From assembly GCF_024166365.1 (NCBI RefSeq), contig NC_064841.1, forward strand, positions 30,496,001-30,560,000: 64,000 bases of DNA, written 5' to 3'. The stretch is from Elephas maximus indicus (lineage: Eukaryota > Chordata > Mammalia > Proboscidea > Elephantidae). Shown here one piece after another: positions 23,001 to 35,000 of the stretch (position 1 is the stretch's first letter; every line of letters begins with the position of its first letter). A model generated the notes under the pieces. That model had not been told where the DNA came from, made no database searches, and saw nothing but the letters and a program-made list of their open reading frames with translations. The translations under genes and the position numbers were made by a program.

Positions 23001-26000
23001 CCGAAAACAACTTCCCTGTCTGCTCTGTAACCCCACCCCTTGCTTTCAAGAGTGCCTGTCAGTATTCTATTTAACTGTTCTATGGTTTGGGATCTAATTT
23101 TCTGAAGTCACTGTAGGGTGGAGTCAGAACTGTTGGAGACCCAGCCAGTTCAGCAGAAATTCAAGCTGAACTGCAGAGTGTGCCTCTAACGACCTTCACT
23201 TTTCTCTGAGATAAGAGCTATAGGGGAAATTGTCCAGATCCTTGAGCACATAGATGATGCGGTATTTTAATATGCCATTTTGTTTTCTAGGTTTTTTTTT
23301 TTCCCCTTAAGCTGGATGTGTTTGTAAAAAATAAAGTGTTGCTGGAGATATATAGGTATAGATATAGATGTAGCTCACAAATAGAGCTAACACTAGTTCC
23401 TCTGAAATCATAGAATTGCTTCCCTAAAATGCATTCAAATTAGTATTTATTGAATTACCTAAATTGTTTTTTAATCTTCCAACCTTCTTTTTCAATCCTG
23501 TGAATTCCCTAGTTTCCCTGCCCTCCTTGTTCCTTTAGAGGAGCAAAATAAGAACAACATACTGTACCTCTTACTTGTACTTAAAAAGAGTAGCAATTCC
23601 TGTGAATAGAGCGTTGAATGCTAATGAAAACTGTGCTGACAACAGAAAAAATTACTACACTCAGACAAAAATTTGTGTCAAGTAGATTGTTATTTCAGTT
23701 TGATTTTAGAATTTTGTTACGGAATTAGAAGAACGTACATTGATTTATCTGACCAAAAAGACCTATTATTGTAATTCTCAATCGCTTAATGCTGGCCTAT
23801 AGTCCTCTGCAACGAGGAGTCAAAAGCCTACATTGATTTTTGTGACAGGAGTTTATAGCAGGTTTAGCAGTTTGTAGTTGGATAGAGAAATGAGCTATGG
23901 ACGCGTGAAAATAAACAATAACACAAGGAAGTAGACTTTTCTTGGAATTTGGATGAAGGGATTCGTGGTTTTGTGGTTCAAGATGCCCTGACTTAGACTC
24001 TCACACAGTAGGGTTAGTATGCTGTATTACTCCTTTAGATCTTTGAAAACTTACTGGGGTTCTCTGGTTTGATACTAAGGTTAGGGTTTTGTGGTGTGTT
24101 TCAGAGTCTTAGTTGGGCATGATAGGACTTTGAGATGTGGTTGCAGAGGACTAGAGTAGTGTGACTTCCTTTCGGACAGATAGAGAATTTTCCTCTCTTA
24201 TTAGAATACCTGACTTTTTAGGCTCATTTTACATTTTACTAATAAATATTCACAGTGATTAGCACTTTTTCAGGAATATTTCTTTAGTAACAATAGTTTC
24301 CATGTTGAAACAATTGAAACAAGGAATCTGAGAATCTATAAAAACATTTAAAAAAAGTAATTAGTAATTAAGAAGTAGTTTTATGATTTTATATGATTGC
24401 TAATATAATACCTACTCATTTTAAGATTTTCAGACATTTATAGAAAAGTACAAACCAGAAGGTAAAAACCACCTCTAATCCAGCCACCTATCAGTAGACT
24501 GTTAATGTTTTCCTGAATAGACTTTCAAATATTTTCATATAAAAATGGATCTTATTCTATATACTTGCTTTTTTCACCTGATGATTTATTTGGAAACATT
24601 TTTCTGTTAATTAAATACAGATCTGTATCTGCATTGTTCAGTATAGCAGCTACTGGTTACATGTTTATGTGAAAATTAAAACTCAATAAAATTCAAAATT
24701 CAGTTCCTTAATTGTTCTAGCCACATTTTAAGTGCTCAGTGCTCAGTAGACGCATGTGGATAGTGGCTGCCACATTGGACAGTCCTGATCTACATTAGTA
24801 TTTGTAATTACTATTTATAATTGCTATTAATGCATCCTGGAGATATATAACTAGGAGAGAAATATGTTAATAAACTTGATGACATGGAATATTACCAATG
24901 TAGTGAAATTTTAAACTGCTGCCTTTTTTTATACTTTATTTTATGGTTAAGATTAAGACTATGGTTTGACATTGGTTCAACTGGCTCGTCACAGGTAATT
25001 CAACAGGCATTGCATCGCCCCCCCAGCTCAGCTGCTCAGTACCTTCAGCAGATGTATGCAGCTCAGCAGCAGCACTTGATGCTGCACACTGCAGCTCTTC
25101 AGCAGCAGCATTTGAGCAGCTCCCAGCTTCAGAGCCTTGCAGCTGTTCAGGTGAGACTAATATTAATTAAGAACTTAGAAGTTCAAAGCTTAGATTATAT
25201 GTAGATGATTACTGAAAATAAATATATCTTCTCCTCATTATCTCATTATCTGACATTTTGCGTTATGACAATAGTAAAAATTCTATCCAGCTATTTTTTG
25301 TGTTAACCATGTATTTTGGCAGTAACAAACACTGAGGTGTGAGTTGAGAGTAATGCTGGCTTTGATGGATAAGCATATGTGTTAACTTTGCTAGGCCATG
25401 ATTCTCAGTGATTTGGCAGTATATAATGATGTAATTTGTCAGTTAGATAATGATGTTGTCATCCTCCATTTTGTGATCTGATGTGGTCATCCTCCATTTT
25501 TGCGTAATGCCGATTTTGCATAACGGCCTGGTCTTTGGAACCTAATTACGTTGATAAGTGCGGAGAGAGTGGATATTGGATATGATTTCAGGGTTCTCAG
25601 ATATCCTGTGATTATTTGTCCTTAAGGAAATGTATTAGTAGGCTGTCAGATAGAAGTTAATTTGGAAAAAAATTGTTTTGTAAATTACCCTATTGCTAGC
25701 TTCTGTCCCACTACACTGCAGAAATGTTATTCTGGTGGCATAGCTTTGCGTATAAGATTCTAGGAACCATAGTGAATAGTCAGGGTTACATGAGATATTT
25801 ACATTTCAACAAACAAGTAGGTTTTTTATTATATAAATAGTTTACGTTCATTGAAAATATCAGACAGTATAAAATCGTTTATAAGAGGCAAATAAAGTAA
25901 AGGTATTCCTTTTCCACACCCACTGCTGTTTCCCCCTTTTGTAAGGTGGTCATTGTAACAGTTTAATATGTGTTCTTAGTTGCCATTGAGTGGATTCTGA

Positions 26001-29000
26001 CTTACGGCAGCCCCACGTATGCACAGTAGAACTGCTCTGTAGGGTTTTCAAGTCTGTGATCTTTCAGAAGCAGATCGCCAGGCCTTTCTTCTGAAGTGCC
26101 TCTGGTGGGTTTGAACTGCCAACCTTTTGGCTAGTAGTCATGCACTTAATGGTTTGTACCACCCAGGGACTCCATTTAATATGTATTCCTCCAGAAAAAA
26201 AATTTTTTCTAAGAATAACATTGAGTTTAAGGTGAAAGTTTACACAGCAAATTAGGTTCCCATTTAGCAGTTTCTACACAAATTATTCAGTGGTCTTGGT
26301 TACATTTTTTACAATGTGTTAATCATTCCTACTCATTCAGTTCTGGTTGTATCATTTCCAGTACTCTAGTTTCCCTGCCCCCTTACCTTCTCATCTTTGC
26401 TTTGGAGTAATTTTTGACCATATAGTCTCATATAGATGATTTTTTAAAGCAGCTCATTACTGGTGGGTGACAGTCTTTATTTTATGAGCCAATCTGTTAA
26501 TTTCGCTAAAAGGTAACCTCAAGGGGTAATTTCGGTTTCAAGTTTAAAGAGTATCTCAGGGCAGTAGTCTTCGGAGAGTTCTTTAGTCTCAACCAGTTTG
26601 ATTAAGTATGGACTTTTTAAGAATTTGAGTTCTGTTCCGCATTTTTCTTGCCTTCTATCAGGATCCATCTAATTGTGGCCCTGATCAGAACAGCCAGTAG
26701 TAGTAGCTGGGCACCATCTAGTTCTTCTGGTCTCAGGATAGAGGAGGCTGTGATTTGTGCAGACTGTTAGTCCTGTAGACTACTTTCTTCTTTGAGTCTT
26801 TGGTTTCCTTTTTTCTCTTTTGTTCTGGATGAGTAGAGATCAATAGCCGTCCTCCAGAAGTTTTTTACTTGTAAATGTGTATGTGTACCTTTCTAAAATC
26901 CAGTGATACTATTCCTACTGATAACAAGATGATTTTATGATTAAATATTTAAAAAATTATTTTCTTCATTATTATACTGTCAGTTAAATAAAACTGTGAA
27001 ACTCAGTTTTAAGTCTTTTCAGTAGATTCATCTAGAATCTCTAGTGACAGACCCTGAAAAAAGGCTTATTTCTGTTATTAGCAGATCCTCAGCTGTTGCT
27101 TCTTCTTGGTAGTGTAATTTTAAATAACATTGTGTTCATGGTCTGAGTTAGGAAACTGAAACCTACTGGCTCTTGATGTAGCTCCAATTTCTTTTTCATA
27201 ATGTTGGGATGGTGATTCCACGTCAGAGATCACAGAAACCTGAAGAATGAGGTGCAGCTAATAAGATTAGCCTTTTGGTCCTCTGTTTTCACCATCCAGT
27301 TTTTTCTTTTCTTAAAACCTGTCTGAATAAAGCTTAAGTCATGTTGACCATAAAATTAATTGGTTCATATGTGGACCTTTTGAGTTGTGATTTTGTGTTA
27401 TCCTAGTTACAGAAAGGTTTTAACTTCAGGTTTTTATAGACATATTATTATGAAGGTCTTTTTATTTTAGGCAAGTTTGTCCAGTGGAAGACCATCTACT
27501 TCCCCGACCGGAAGTGTCACACAACAGTCAAGTATGTCCCAGACATCTGTAAGTGCCCTAAATTTTTTCTTGGATTTAAATTTTTTAATTATTGTTTTCG
27601 AAAAGTAAACTACTGTTGATACTTGTGAAGCTGTTACTGTATATTTGTTGAATTCTAGTTGAATAATGAGTGCCAAGAAACAGGAGTGATAAGGTTCATG
27701 AATTTGGAACTAATGTTAAACTTCTAAAAATCTAACTCTTAAAAATGCATTTGTATTGTTTCTTATTCAGGCAGTCCGAGAGTTATAAACGTTCAACTTA
27801 CAAACAACCTGTGATTACAAACCAATTCCGACAAAGCCTATGGTTTTAAAAAATTCAAGGTGCATACAGTGGTTTGTAATAACAAACGGGTGCTACTTTT
27901 CGACACACATCCAAACATTATTATTATTACTGTATTATTATGTTAAAGATGTTTCAGTGTGTCTGGAAGTGTTTCTTTAATTTTTTTTAATGCATAGAAA
28001 GGTACACCGTAGGATGTGTACTAAGATGAACATTTAATTGACATTAGATATGAAGTGCACCTAATATTCCAACTTACATAATACAAACTTGACTTAAAGA
28101 CAGACTTAGGAACAGAACTCATTCGTGATCCGGAGACTGCCTCTACATTCTTTTCTACTGATTGTGTTCAGATCTTATGTGATTCTTTCTAAATGATTGT
28201 AGTTCTCAGTGTGTATTGAAAGCCTGAAATATATAATGCTTACTGTGCTGTTCTAAAATATGTCATGTTCTTGGGAGACATCTCTATATATATTTCTAGC
28301 TTTGTCTATGCCATTCACATGTTAGAAATTATACCTTTTAGCTTACTTGCGTTATCTTAGTCAAATTTGCAACTATCAGTGGGTTTTTTGTTTGATTCAA
28401 GATAGTGTAATTTATTTTGGGAAAGGAGTTAAAGTTGATTTCCTATAGTATACATATGTGCTGGGAGAGTTGCCCAGTTAATAGACAGCTACAGAAGTGG
28501 TAGTACTTTTTATTTTGATGTGACTTCAATTACAAGAATAATAAAGAGAATTTCTGTATGTCCTTTACCCAAATTCACCAATTGTTAGCATTTTGCCCGT
28601 TCTATCATTTATTCTTTCTCTATGCATATGTACATATTATTTTTTTCTGAATCATTTACAGGTAAGTTGAGACATGCCGTATATCCTAAATACTTTGATA
28701 TGTATTTCCTGGCAACAAAGTCATTGTTTTCTGGAATCACAGAAAAATTATCAAATTCAGGAAATTTAACATTGATATAATGCTGTTCATATTAAAATTT
28801 CATCATTGTCAAGGTTTCTCAACATCATCACTTTGACATTTTGCACTGATAATTCTTTGTTGTAGGGGCTGTCCTGTGCATTACAGAATGTTTAGCTACA
28901 TTCTTGCCTTCTACCCTTTTGATAACAGTAGACTCTGACCCTTCCCCTTCCCCTAGTGTGACAACTAAAAATGTCTTCACATGTTGCCAAATATCTCCAC

Positions 29001-32000
29001 ACATTGTCAAATGTCTCCTGGGGGGCATAACTGCCTGCATTTGAGAACCACTGAATTATCCAAATACTATCCTTTCCAGCAATTTTTCTTGTCCAGGATG
29101 ATAATACCTTGGATACTTCGTAAAACCGGCTCTGATACAGGCATACCTTGGAGGTATTGCAGGTTCGGTTCCAGACCGCTGCAATAAAGCGAATATCGCA
29201 ATAAAGCTAGTCACACAAGTATGTTGGTTTCCTAAACACACACACACACACACACAAAACCAAACCAGTTGCTGTCAAGTCGAGTCCAACTCATAGTGAC
29301 CCTATACGATAGAGTAGAACTGCTCCATAGGGTTTCCAAGGAGCAGCTGGTGGATTTCAACTGCTGACCTTTTGGTTGGCAGCTAAAGTCTTAACCACTG
29401 CACCACCAAGGCGTCTTTTGGTCTCCCAGTGCATATAAAAGTTATGTTTACACTCTGCTAAGTGTGCAGTAGTATTATTGTCCAAAAAAACAATGTTGTT
29501 GTTGTTAGGTGCCGTCAATTCGGTTCCGACTTGTCGCAACGCTGTACACAACAGAACGAAACACTGCCCGGTCCTGGCCATCCTTACAATTGTTGTTATG
29601 CTTGAGCTCATTGTCGCAGCCACTGTATCAGTCCACCTTGCTGAGGGCCTTCCTCTTTTCCGCTGACCCTGTACTCTGCCGAGCATGATGTACTTCTCCA
29701 GGGACTAATCCCTCCTGACAACATGTCCAAAGTATGTAAGATGCAGTCTTGCCATCCTTGCTTTTAAGGAGCGTTCTGGTTGTACTTCTTCCAAGACAGA
29801 TTTGGTCATTCTTTTGCCAGCCCATGGTATATTCAGTATTCTTCGCCACCACCAGAATTCAAAGGCTTCAGTTCTTCTTCGGTCTTCTTTATTCATTGTC
29901 CAGCTTTCACATGCATATGATGCGATTGAAAATACCATGGCTTGGATCTGGCCCACCTTAGTGCTTTTCAACACTTTAAAGAGGTCCTTTGCAGCACATT
30001 TACCCAATGCAATGCATTGTTTGATTTCTTGACTGCTGCTTCCATGGGTATTGGTTGTGGGTCCAAGTACGATGAAATCCTTGACAACTTCAGTCTTTTC
30101 TCCTTTTATCATGATGTTGCTCATTGGTCCAGTTGTGAGGATTTTTGTTTTCTTTATGTTGAGGTGCAATCCATACTGAAGGCTGTGGTCTTTGATCTTC
30201 ATTAGTAAGTGCTTCAAGTCCTCTTCACTTTCAGCAAGCAAGGTTGTATATCTGCATAACTGAGGTTGTTAATGAGTCTTCCTCCAATCCTGATGTCCCG
30301 TTCTTCATAGAGTCCAGCTTCTTGGATTATTTGCTCAGCATACAGATGGAATACGTATGGTGAAAGGATACAACCCTGCCGTACACCTTTCCTGACTTTA
30401 AACCAATCGGTATCCCCTTGTTCTGTCTGAACTACTGCCTCTTTATCTGTGTAAAGGTTCCTCGTGAGCACAGTTAAGTGTTCCGGAATTCCTATTCTTT
30501 GCAATGTTATCCATAATTTGTTATGATCCACACAGTAGAATGCCTTTGCATAGTCAATAAAACACAGGTAAACATCCTTGTGGTATTCTCTGCTTTCAGC
30601 CAGGATCCATCTGACATCAGCCATGATATCCCTGGTTCCACGTCCTCTTCTGAAACCAACCTGCATTTTTGGCTGTTACCCGTTGGTATACTGCTGCAGC
30701 TGTTTTTGAGTGATCTTCAGCAAAATTTTGCTTACGTGTGATATTAGTGATATTGTTCTATAATTGGATCACCTTTCTTGGGAATAGGCATAAATATGGA
30801 TCTCTTCCAGTCAGTTGGCCAGGAAGCTGTCTTCCATATTTTTTGGCATAGATGAATGAGCACCTCCAGCGCTTCATCCATTTGTTGAAACATCTCAATG
30901 GATATTCCGTCAGTTCCTGGAGCCTTGTTTTTTGCCAGTGCCTTCAGAGCAGCTTGGACTTCTTCCTTCAGTATCATCGGTTCCTGATCATATGCCACCT
31001 TTTGAAATGGTTGAACATTAACTTATTCTTTTTGGTATAATGACTCTGTGTATTCTTTCCATCTTCTTTTGATGCTTCCTGTGTCGTTTAATATTTTCCC
31101 CTTAGAATCCTTCACTATTTCAACTTGAGGCTTGAATTTTTCCTTAGTTCTTTCAGCTTGAGAAAAGCTGAGCATGCTCTTCCGTTTCGGTTTTCTATCT
31201 CCAGCTCTTTGCACATGTCATCATTAAAAACAATGTACATACCTTAATTAAAAAACACTTTATTGCTAAAAAATATTAACCATTGTCTGAGTCTTCTGTG
31301 AGTTGTAATCTTTTTGCTGGTGGAGGGTCTTGGCTTGAGCTGATGGTTGCTGACTGCTCAGGGTAGTGGTGGCTATAGGTTGGGATGCTGGGATGCCTGT
31401 GGCAATTTCTTAAAATAAGACAATGAAGTTTGTTGCATCGACTGACTCTTCTTTCACATAAGATTTCTTTGTACTATGCAGTGCTGTTTCATAGCATTTT
31501 ATCCACAGTAGAGCTTCTTTCAAAATTGGAGTCAGTCCTCTAAAATCCTGCTGCTGCTTTAGCAACTAAGTTTATGTAATATTCTAAATCCTTTGTCGTC
31601 ATTTCAACAATTTTCACAGCATCTTCACCAGGAGTAGATGCTAGCTCAGGAAACCACTTTCTTTGCTCATCCACACGAGGCAGCTCCTCCTTGGTTTTAT
31701 TATGGGATTGTAGCACTTCAGTCCCATCATCAGACTCCACTTCTCATTCTAGTTCTCTTGCTATTTACAGCACATCTGCTGTTACTTCCTCCACCGAAGC
31801 CTTGAACCCCTCAAAGTCATCTATGAGTGTTGCAGTCAGCTTCTTCCAAACTCCTTCTAATGTTGATATTTTGACCTTCTCCCGTGGGTCTTGAATGTTC
31901 TTAATGGAAGGTTTTCAATTTACTTTGCACAGGTCCATCAGAGGAATCACTGTCTATGGCAACAGCGATAGCCTTATGAAATGTATTTCTTAAATAATGA

Positions 32001-35000
32001 GACTTGAAAGTTGAAATTACCCCTTGATCCGTGGACTGCAGAGTGGATGTTGTGTTAGCTGGCATGAAAAGAACATTTATCCCCTTGTATATCTCCATCA
32101 GAGTCCTTGGGTGAACAGGTACATTGTCAATGAGCAGTAATATTTTGAAAGGAATCTTTTTTTTCTGAGTAGTAAGCCTTAAGAGTGGGCTTAAAATATA
32201 CGGTAAACCATGTTATAGAAAGATGTGTTGTTTTCCAGGCCTTATAGAGCACAGGCAGAGTAGATTTAGCGTAATTCCCAAGGGCCGTAGGATTTTTGGA
32301 ATGGTAAGTGAGCATTGGCTTCGGCTTAAAGTCACCAGCTGTGTTAGCCCCTACAAGAGCGTAAGCCTGTCTTTTGAAGCTTTGAAGCCAGGCATCGACT
32401 TCTCTCTAACTGTGAAAGTCGTAGATGACATCTTGTTCCAATATAAGGCTGTTTAGTCAACACTGAAGATCTCTTGTTTCGTGTATCCACCTTCATCTTA
32501 TCTTAGTTAGATCTTCTGGATAACTTGCTGCACTTTCTACATCAGCAGTTGCCTCACCTGATGTTACGGAGATGGCTTTTTTCCTTAAACTTCATGAACC
32601 AACTGCTGTTGGCTTCAGACTTTTCTTCTGCAGCTTCCTCACCTCTTTCAGCCTTCACAGAATTGAAGAGAGTTAGGGCCTTGCTCTGGATTAGGCTTTG
32701 GCTTAGGGGAATGTTGAGGCCTTTGGATCTTCTATCCAGACCACTAAAACTTTTTCTATATCAGCAATAACGCTATTTTGCTTTCTTGTCATTCGTGTGT
32801 TCACTGGAGTAGCACTTTTAATTTCCTTCAAGAACTTTTCCTTTGCATTCACAACTTGGCTAACTCTTTGGCACGAGAGGCCTAGCTTTCGGCCTGTCTT
32901 GGCTTTAGACGTTTCATCCTCACTAAGCTTAATCATTTTTAGCTTTTGATTTAAATTGAGAGACGTGCAACTCTTCCTTTCACTTGAACACTTAGAGGCC
33001 ATCATAGGGTTATTAGCTGAGCTGATTTCAATATTCTCATGTCTCAGGGAATGGTGAGGCTTAAGGAGAGGGAGAAAGACGGGAGAATTCCGTCGTTGGA
33101 GCAATCAGAATACACAGAACAGTTATTAAGTTCGTCGTCTTATATGGGTACAGTTTGTGGTGCCCCAGAACAGTTACAATAGTAACATCAAAGATCACTG
33201 ATCACAGATCATCATCACATACAATAATAATGAAAAAGTGTGAAATATTGTGAGAATTACCAAAATGTGACACAGAGACACGAAGTGAGCACATGCTGTT
33301 GGAAAAATGGTGCCAATAGACTTGTTGATGCAGGGTTGCCACAAATCTTCAGTTTGTAAAAAAAACTCGGCATCAGCAAAGCACAATAAAGCGAAGTACA
33401 ATAAAACAAGGTATGCCTGTAGGTTAAGGAATTGAAGATAAACTTGTATTATGTTTCTTTAAGAGTATAATCTTTGCTGACTGAGTACATGCTATGATCA
33501 GAGTATAGCTATTTTTCTGGCTATTGGCCTGACATTTTTAATTAAAAAAATTCTTTTTTTAACATTGAAGTATCCTGGAGCACGAGCAAAATGAGTTAAA
33601 AAAGAAAATGTTTATGACTTAAAGATGTTAGACTGAAGAAAATGAAAAACTTAAGTAATGCATTCTAGCCCTAAGCATTAATACTGGTTATTGATGTCAG
33701 ATATGCCTTTAACATTGGTAGTTAAGGGAAGGACTGGTAAACATTTTGTGGGCTGGTTAAAAAGATTATAGACAAATTCTTTATGAAATACTAAAATAAG
33801 AATAACATTTTATAAGTGTACGTCATGATATTTTTCCCTTCACATTAGTAAAAGGAATCATTTTGAACTCTTTTCCTCTCATCATTTTATGTATGTAGTA
33901 TTCACAGAAATGACAATTCCGATAATTGCGCTTGTTTTTTATGACATTATTAGTGGCACTGGTCATAAGCCCAGATACTGTTGTTACATGAAGTATGCCA
34001 GAGCCTGTGACTGGCTGGTGGGGAAAAAGAAGTAAGTAGGGAGAACAGTTGCCTAGAAAAAAAAGGAATAATACATGGTTTTATTTTCTTTCCCTAGTGA
34101 GCTGCTGTTCAAGTAGGTTGACAAATTATGATGGCCACCGTAAATTCAGATCAACATCCAAAAGAGGGCAGAGTGTGGTAGCAGAAATCTCTGCCTAGTG
34201 ATAATGATGAGCCTTCAGGTGGCAGGCAAGTAGGTTTCAGAGTTTTCGTTATTTTGAGGTAGTTTTCCTAGTAACAATGAAACCTACAAAGGAGGGTTCA
34301 GCCTCCAGGAGAAAAAAGAGCTGCAAAGTAGGTTGTCAGGTCACCAGCCTAATAGGTTGCAGTTTAGGGTAGGCGTGGTATACCAGCTGGGAAAAGGAAT
34401 ATTACAAAGATATGAAATCAATCGTACAACCTCGGGCAACTGTGTATGCAATTTGAGGAGAAGACTTGCTAGTTGAACATACAGGTAGCTAGAGGGTGTC
34501 ACCATTCTCTCCTTTCTCCTCATTAGAAGAGCAAGACTAATTCTAGGCTTGTATTCAGTGGTGAAGGTTGTAACTGTGATTGTCGGGACTGAGCCTTTAG
34601 GTTGGTATTTTCATTACTTCAACTGAGTAGGGCTAAGATTTAATTAACTTTGATTGACTATAACAAAATCTAAACAAATTTTAAACTCCACTAAAAAACA
34701 AACCCAACAAACAAAACATAAGCAAAGTTAGAAAACAAATTACAAAATGGCAGAAAATATATTTGCCCCATATCTGTCAGGTGGCTTGTATCTCTGAAAT
34801 ACCTAGGACTCTTCTCCACTAGTAAGAAAAAACAGGGAGAATTCACAAAAGACCTGTATTGGTAATTTTCAAATGAAAGACTATGGCTTTTAAACACATA
34901 AAATATATAAAAATATATTTACCATATTAGTAATATGTATGTAAAAACAATGATGACATACCATTCTCACCTGTCAAATTAGAAAACAAAGAAAAACATT

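Larger units (their letters stand above)
16982..24998 (+). other. Overlapping upstream ORF (spliced, 65 codons), out of frame with PHC3
   Basis: An ATG at 16982, G at -3 and G at +4, lies 14 bases before the PHC3 ATG in another frame. Read through the normal exon 1-2 splice it stays open across all of exon 2 and stops at a TAA formed by the first bases of exon 3 (24996-24998). It starts MEERRWRK and ends DMLCR. If a transcript includes this ATG, exon 2 is read in two frames. It may be excluded by a start site just downstream. There is no evidence that the peptide has a function. Confidence 0.45.
29138..33419 (-). mobile_element. Tigger1 (pogo) DNA transposon, near full length, with nested insertions
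   Basis: Perfect 13-base inverted ends CAGGCATACCTTG and CAAGGTATGCCTG, each flanked by the expected TA. Removing the AfroSINE (29258-29417) and the RTE (29496-31225) leaves about 2.4 kb, the usual size of Tigger1. The minus strand holds a broken transposase. Tigger1 was active in the ancestor of placental mammals, so this insertion should be shared by orthologous introns if it is that old. Confidence 0.92.

Noticed and set aside
30214-31214. Reverse transcriptase domain as a possible host or defence RT
   Set aside because: It is a 5'-truncated RTE retrotransposon with frameshifts, tail and target duplication.
31440-33002. Transposase as a possible domesticated (CENP-B-like) gene
   Set aside because: Several frame breaks, RTE and SINE insertions in the same element, and both terminal repeats intact: a dead Tigger1.
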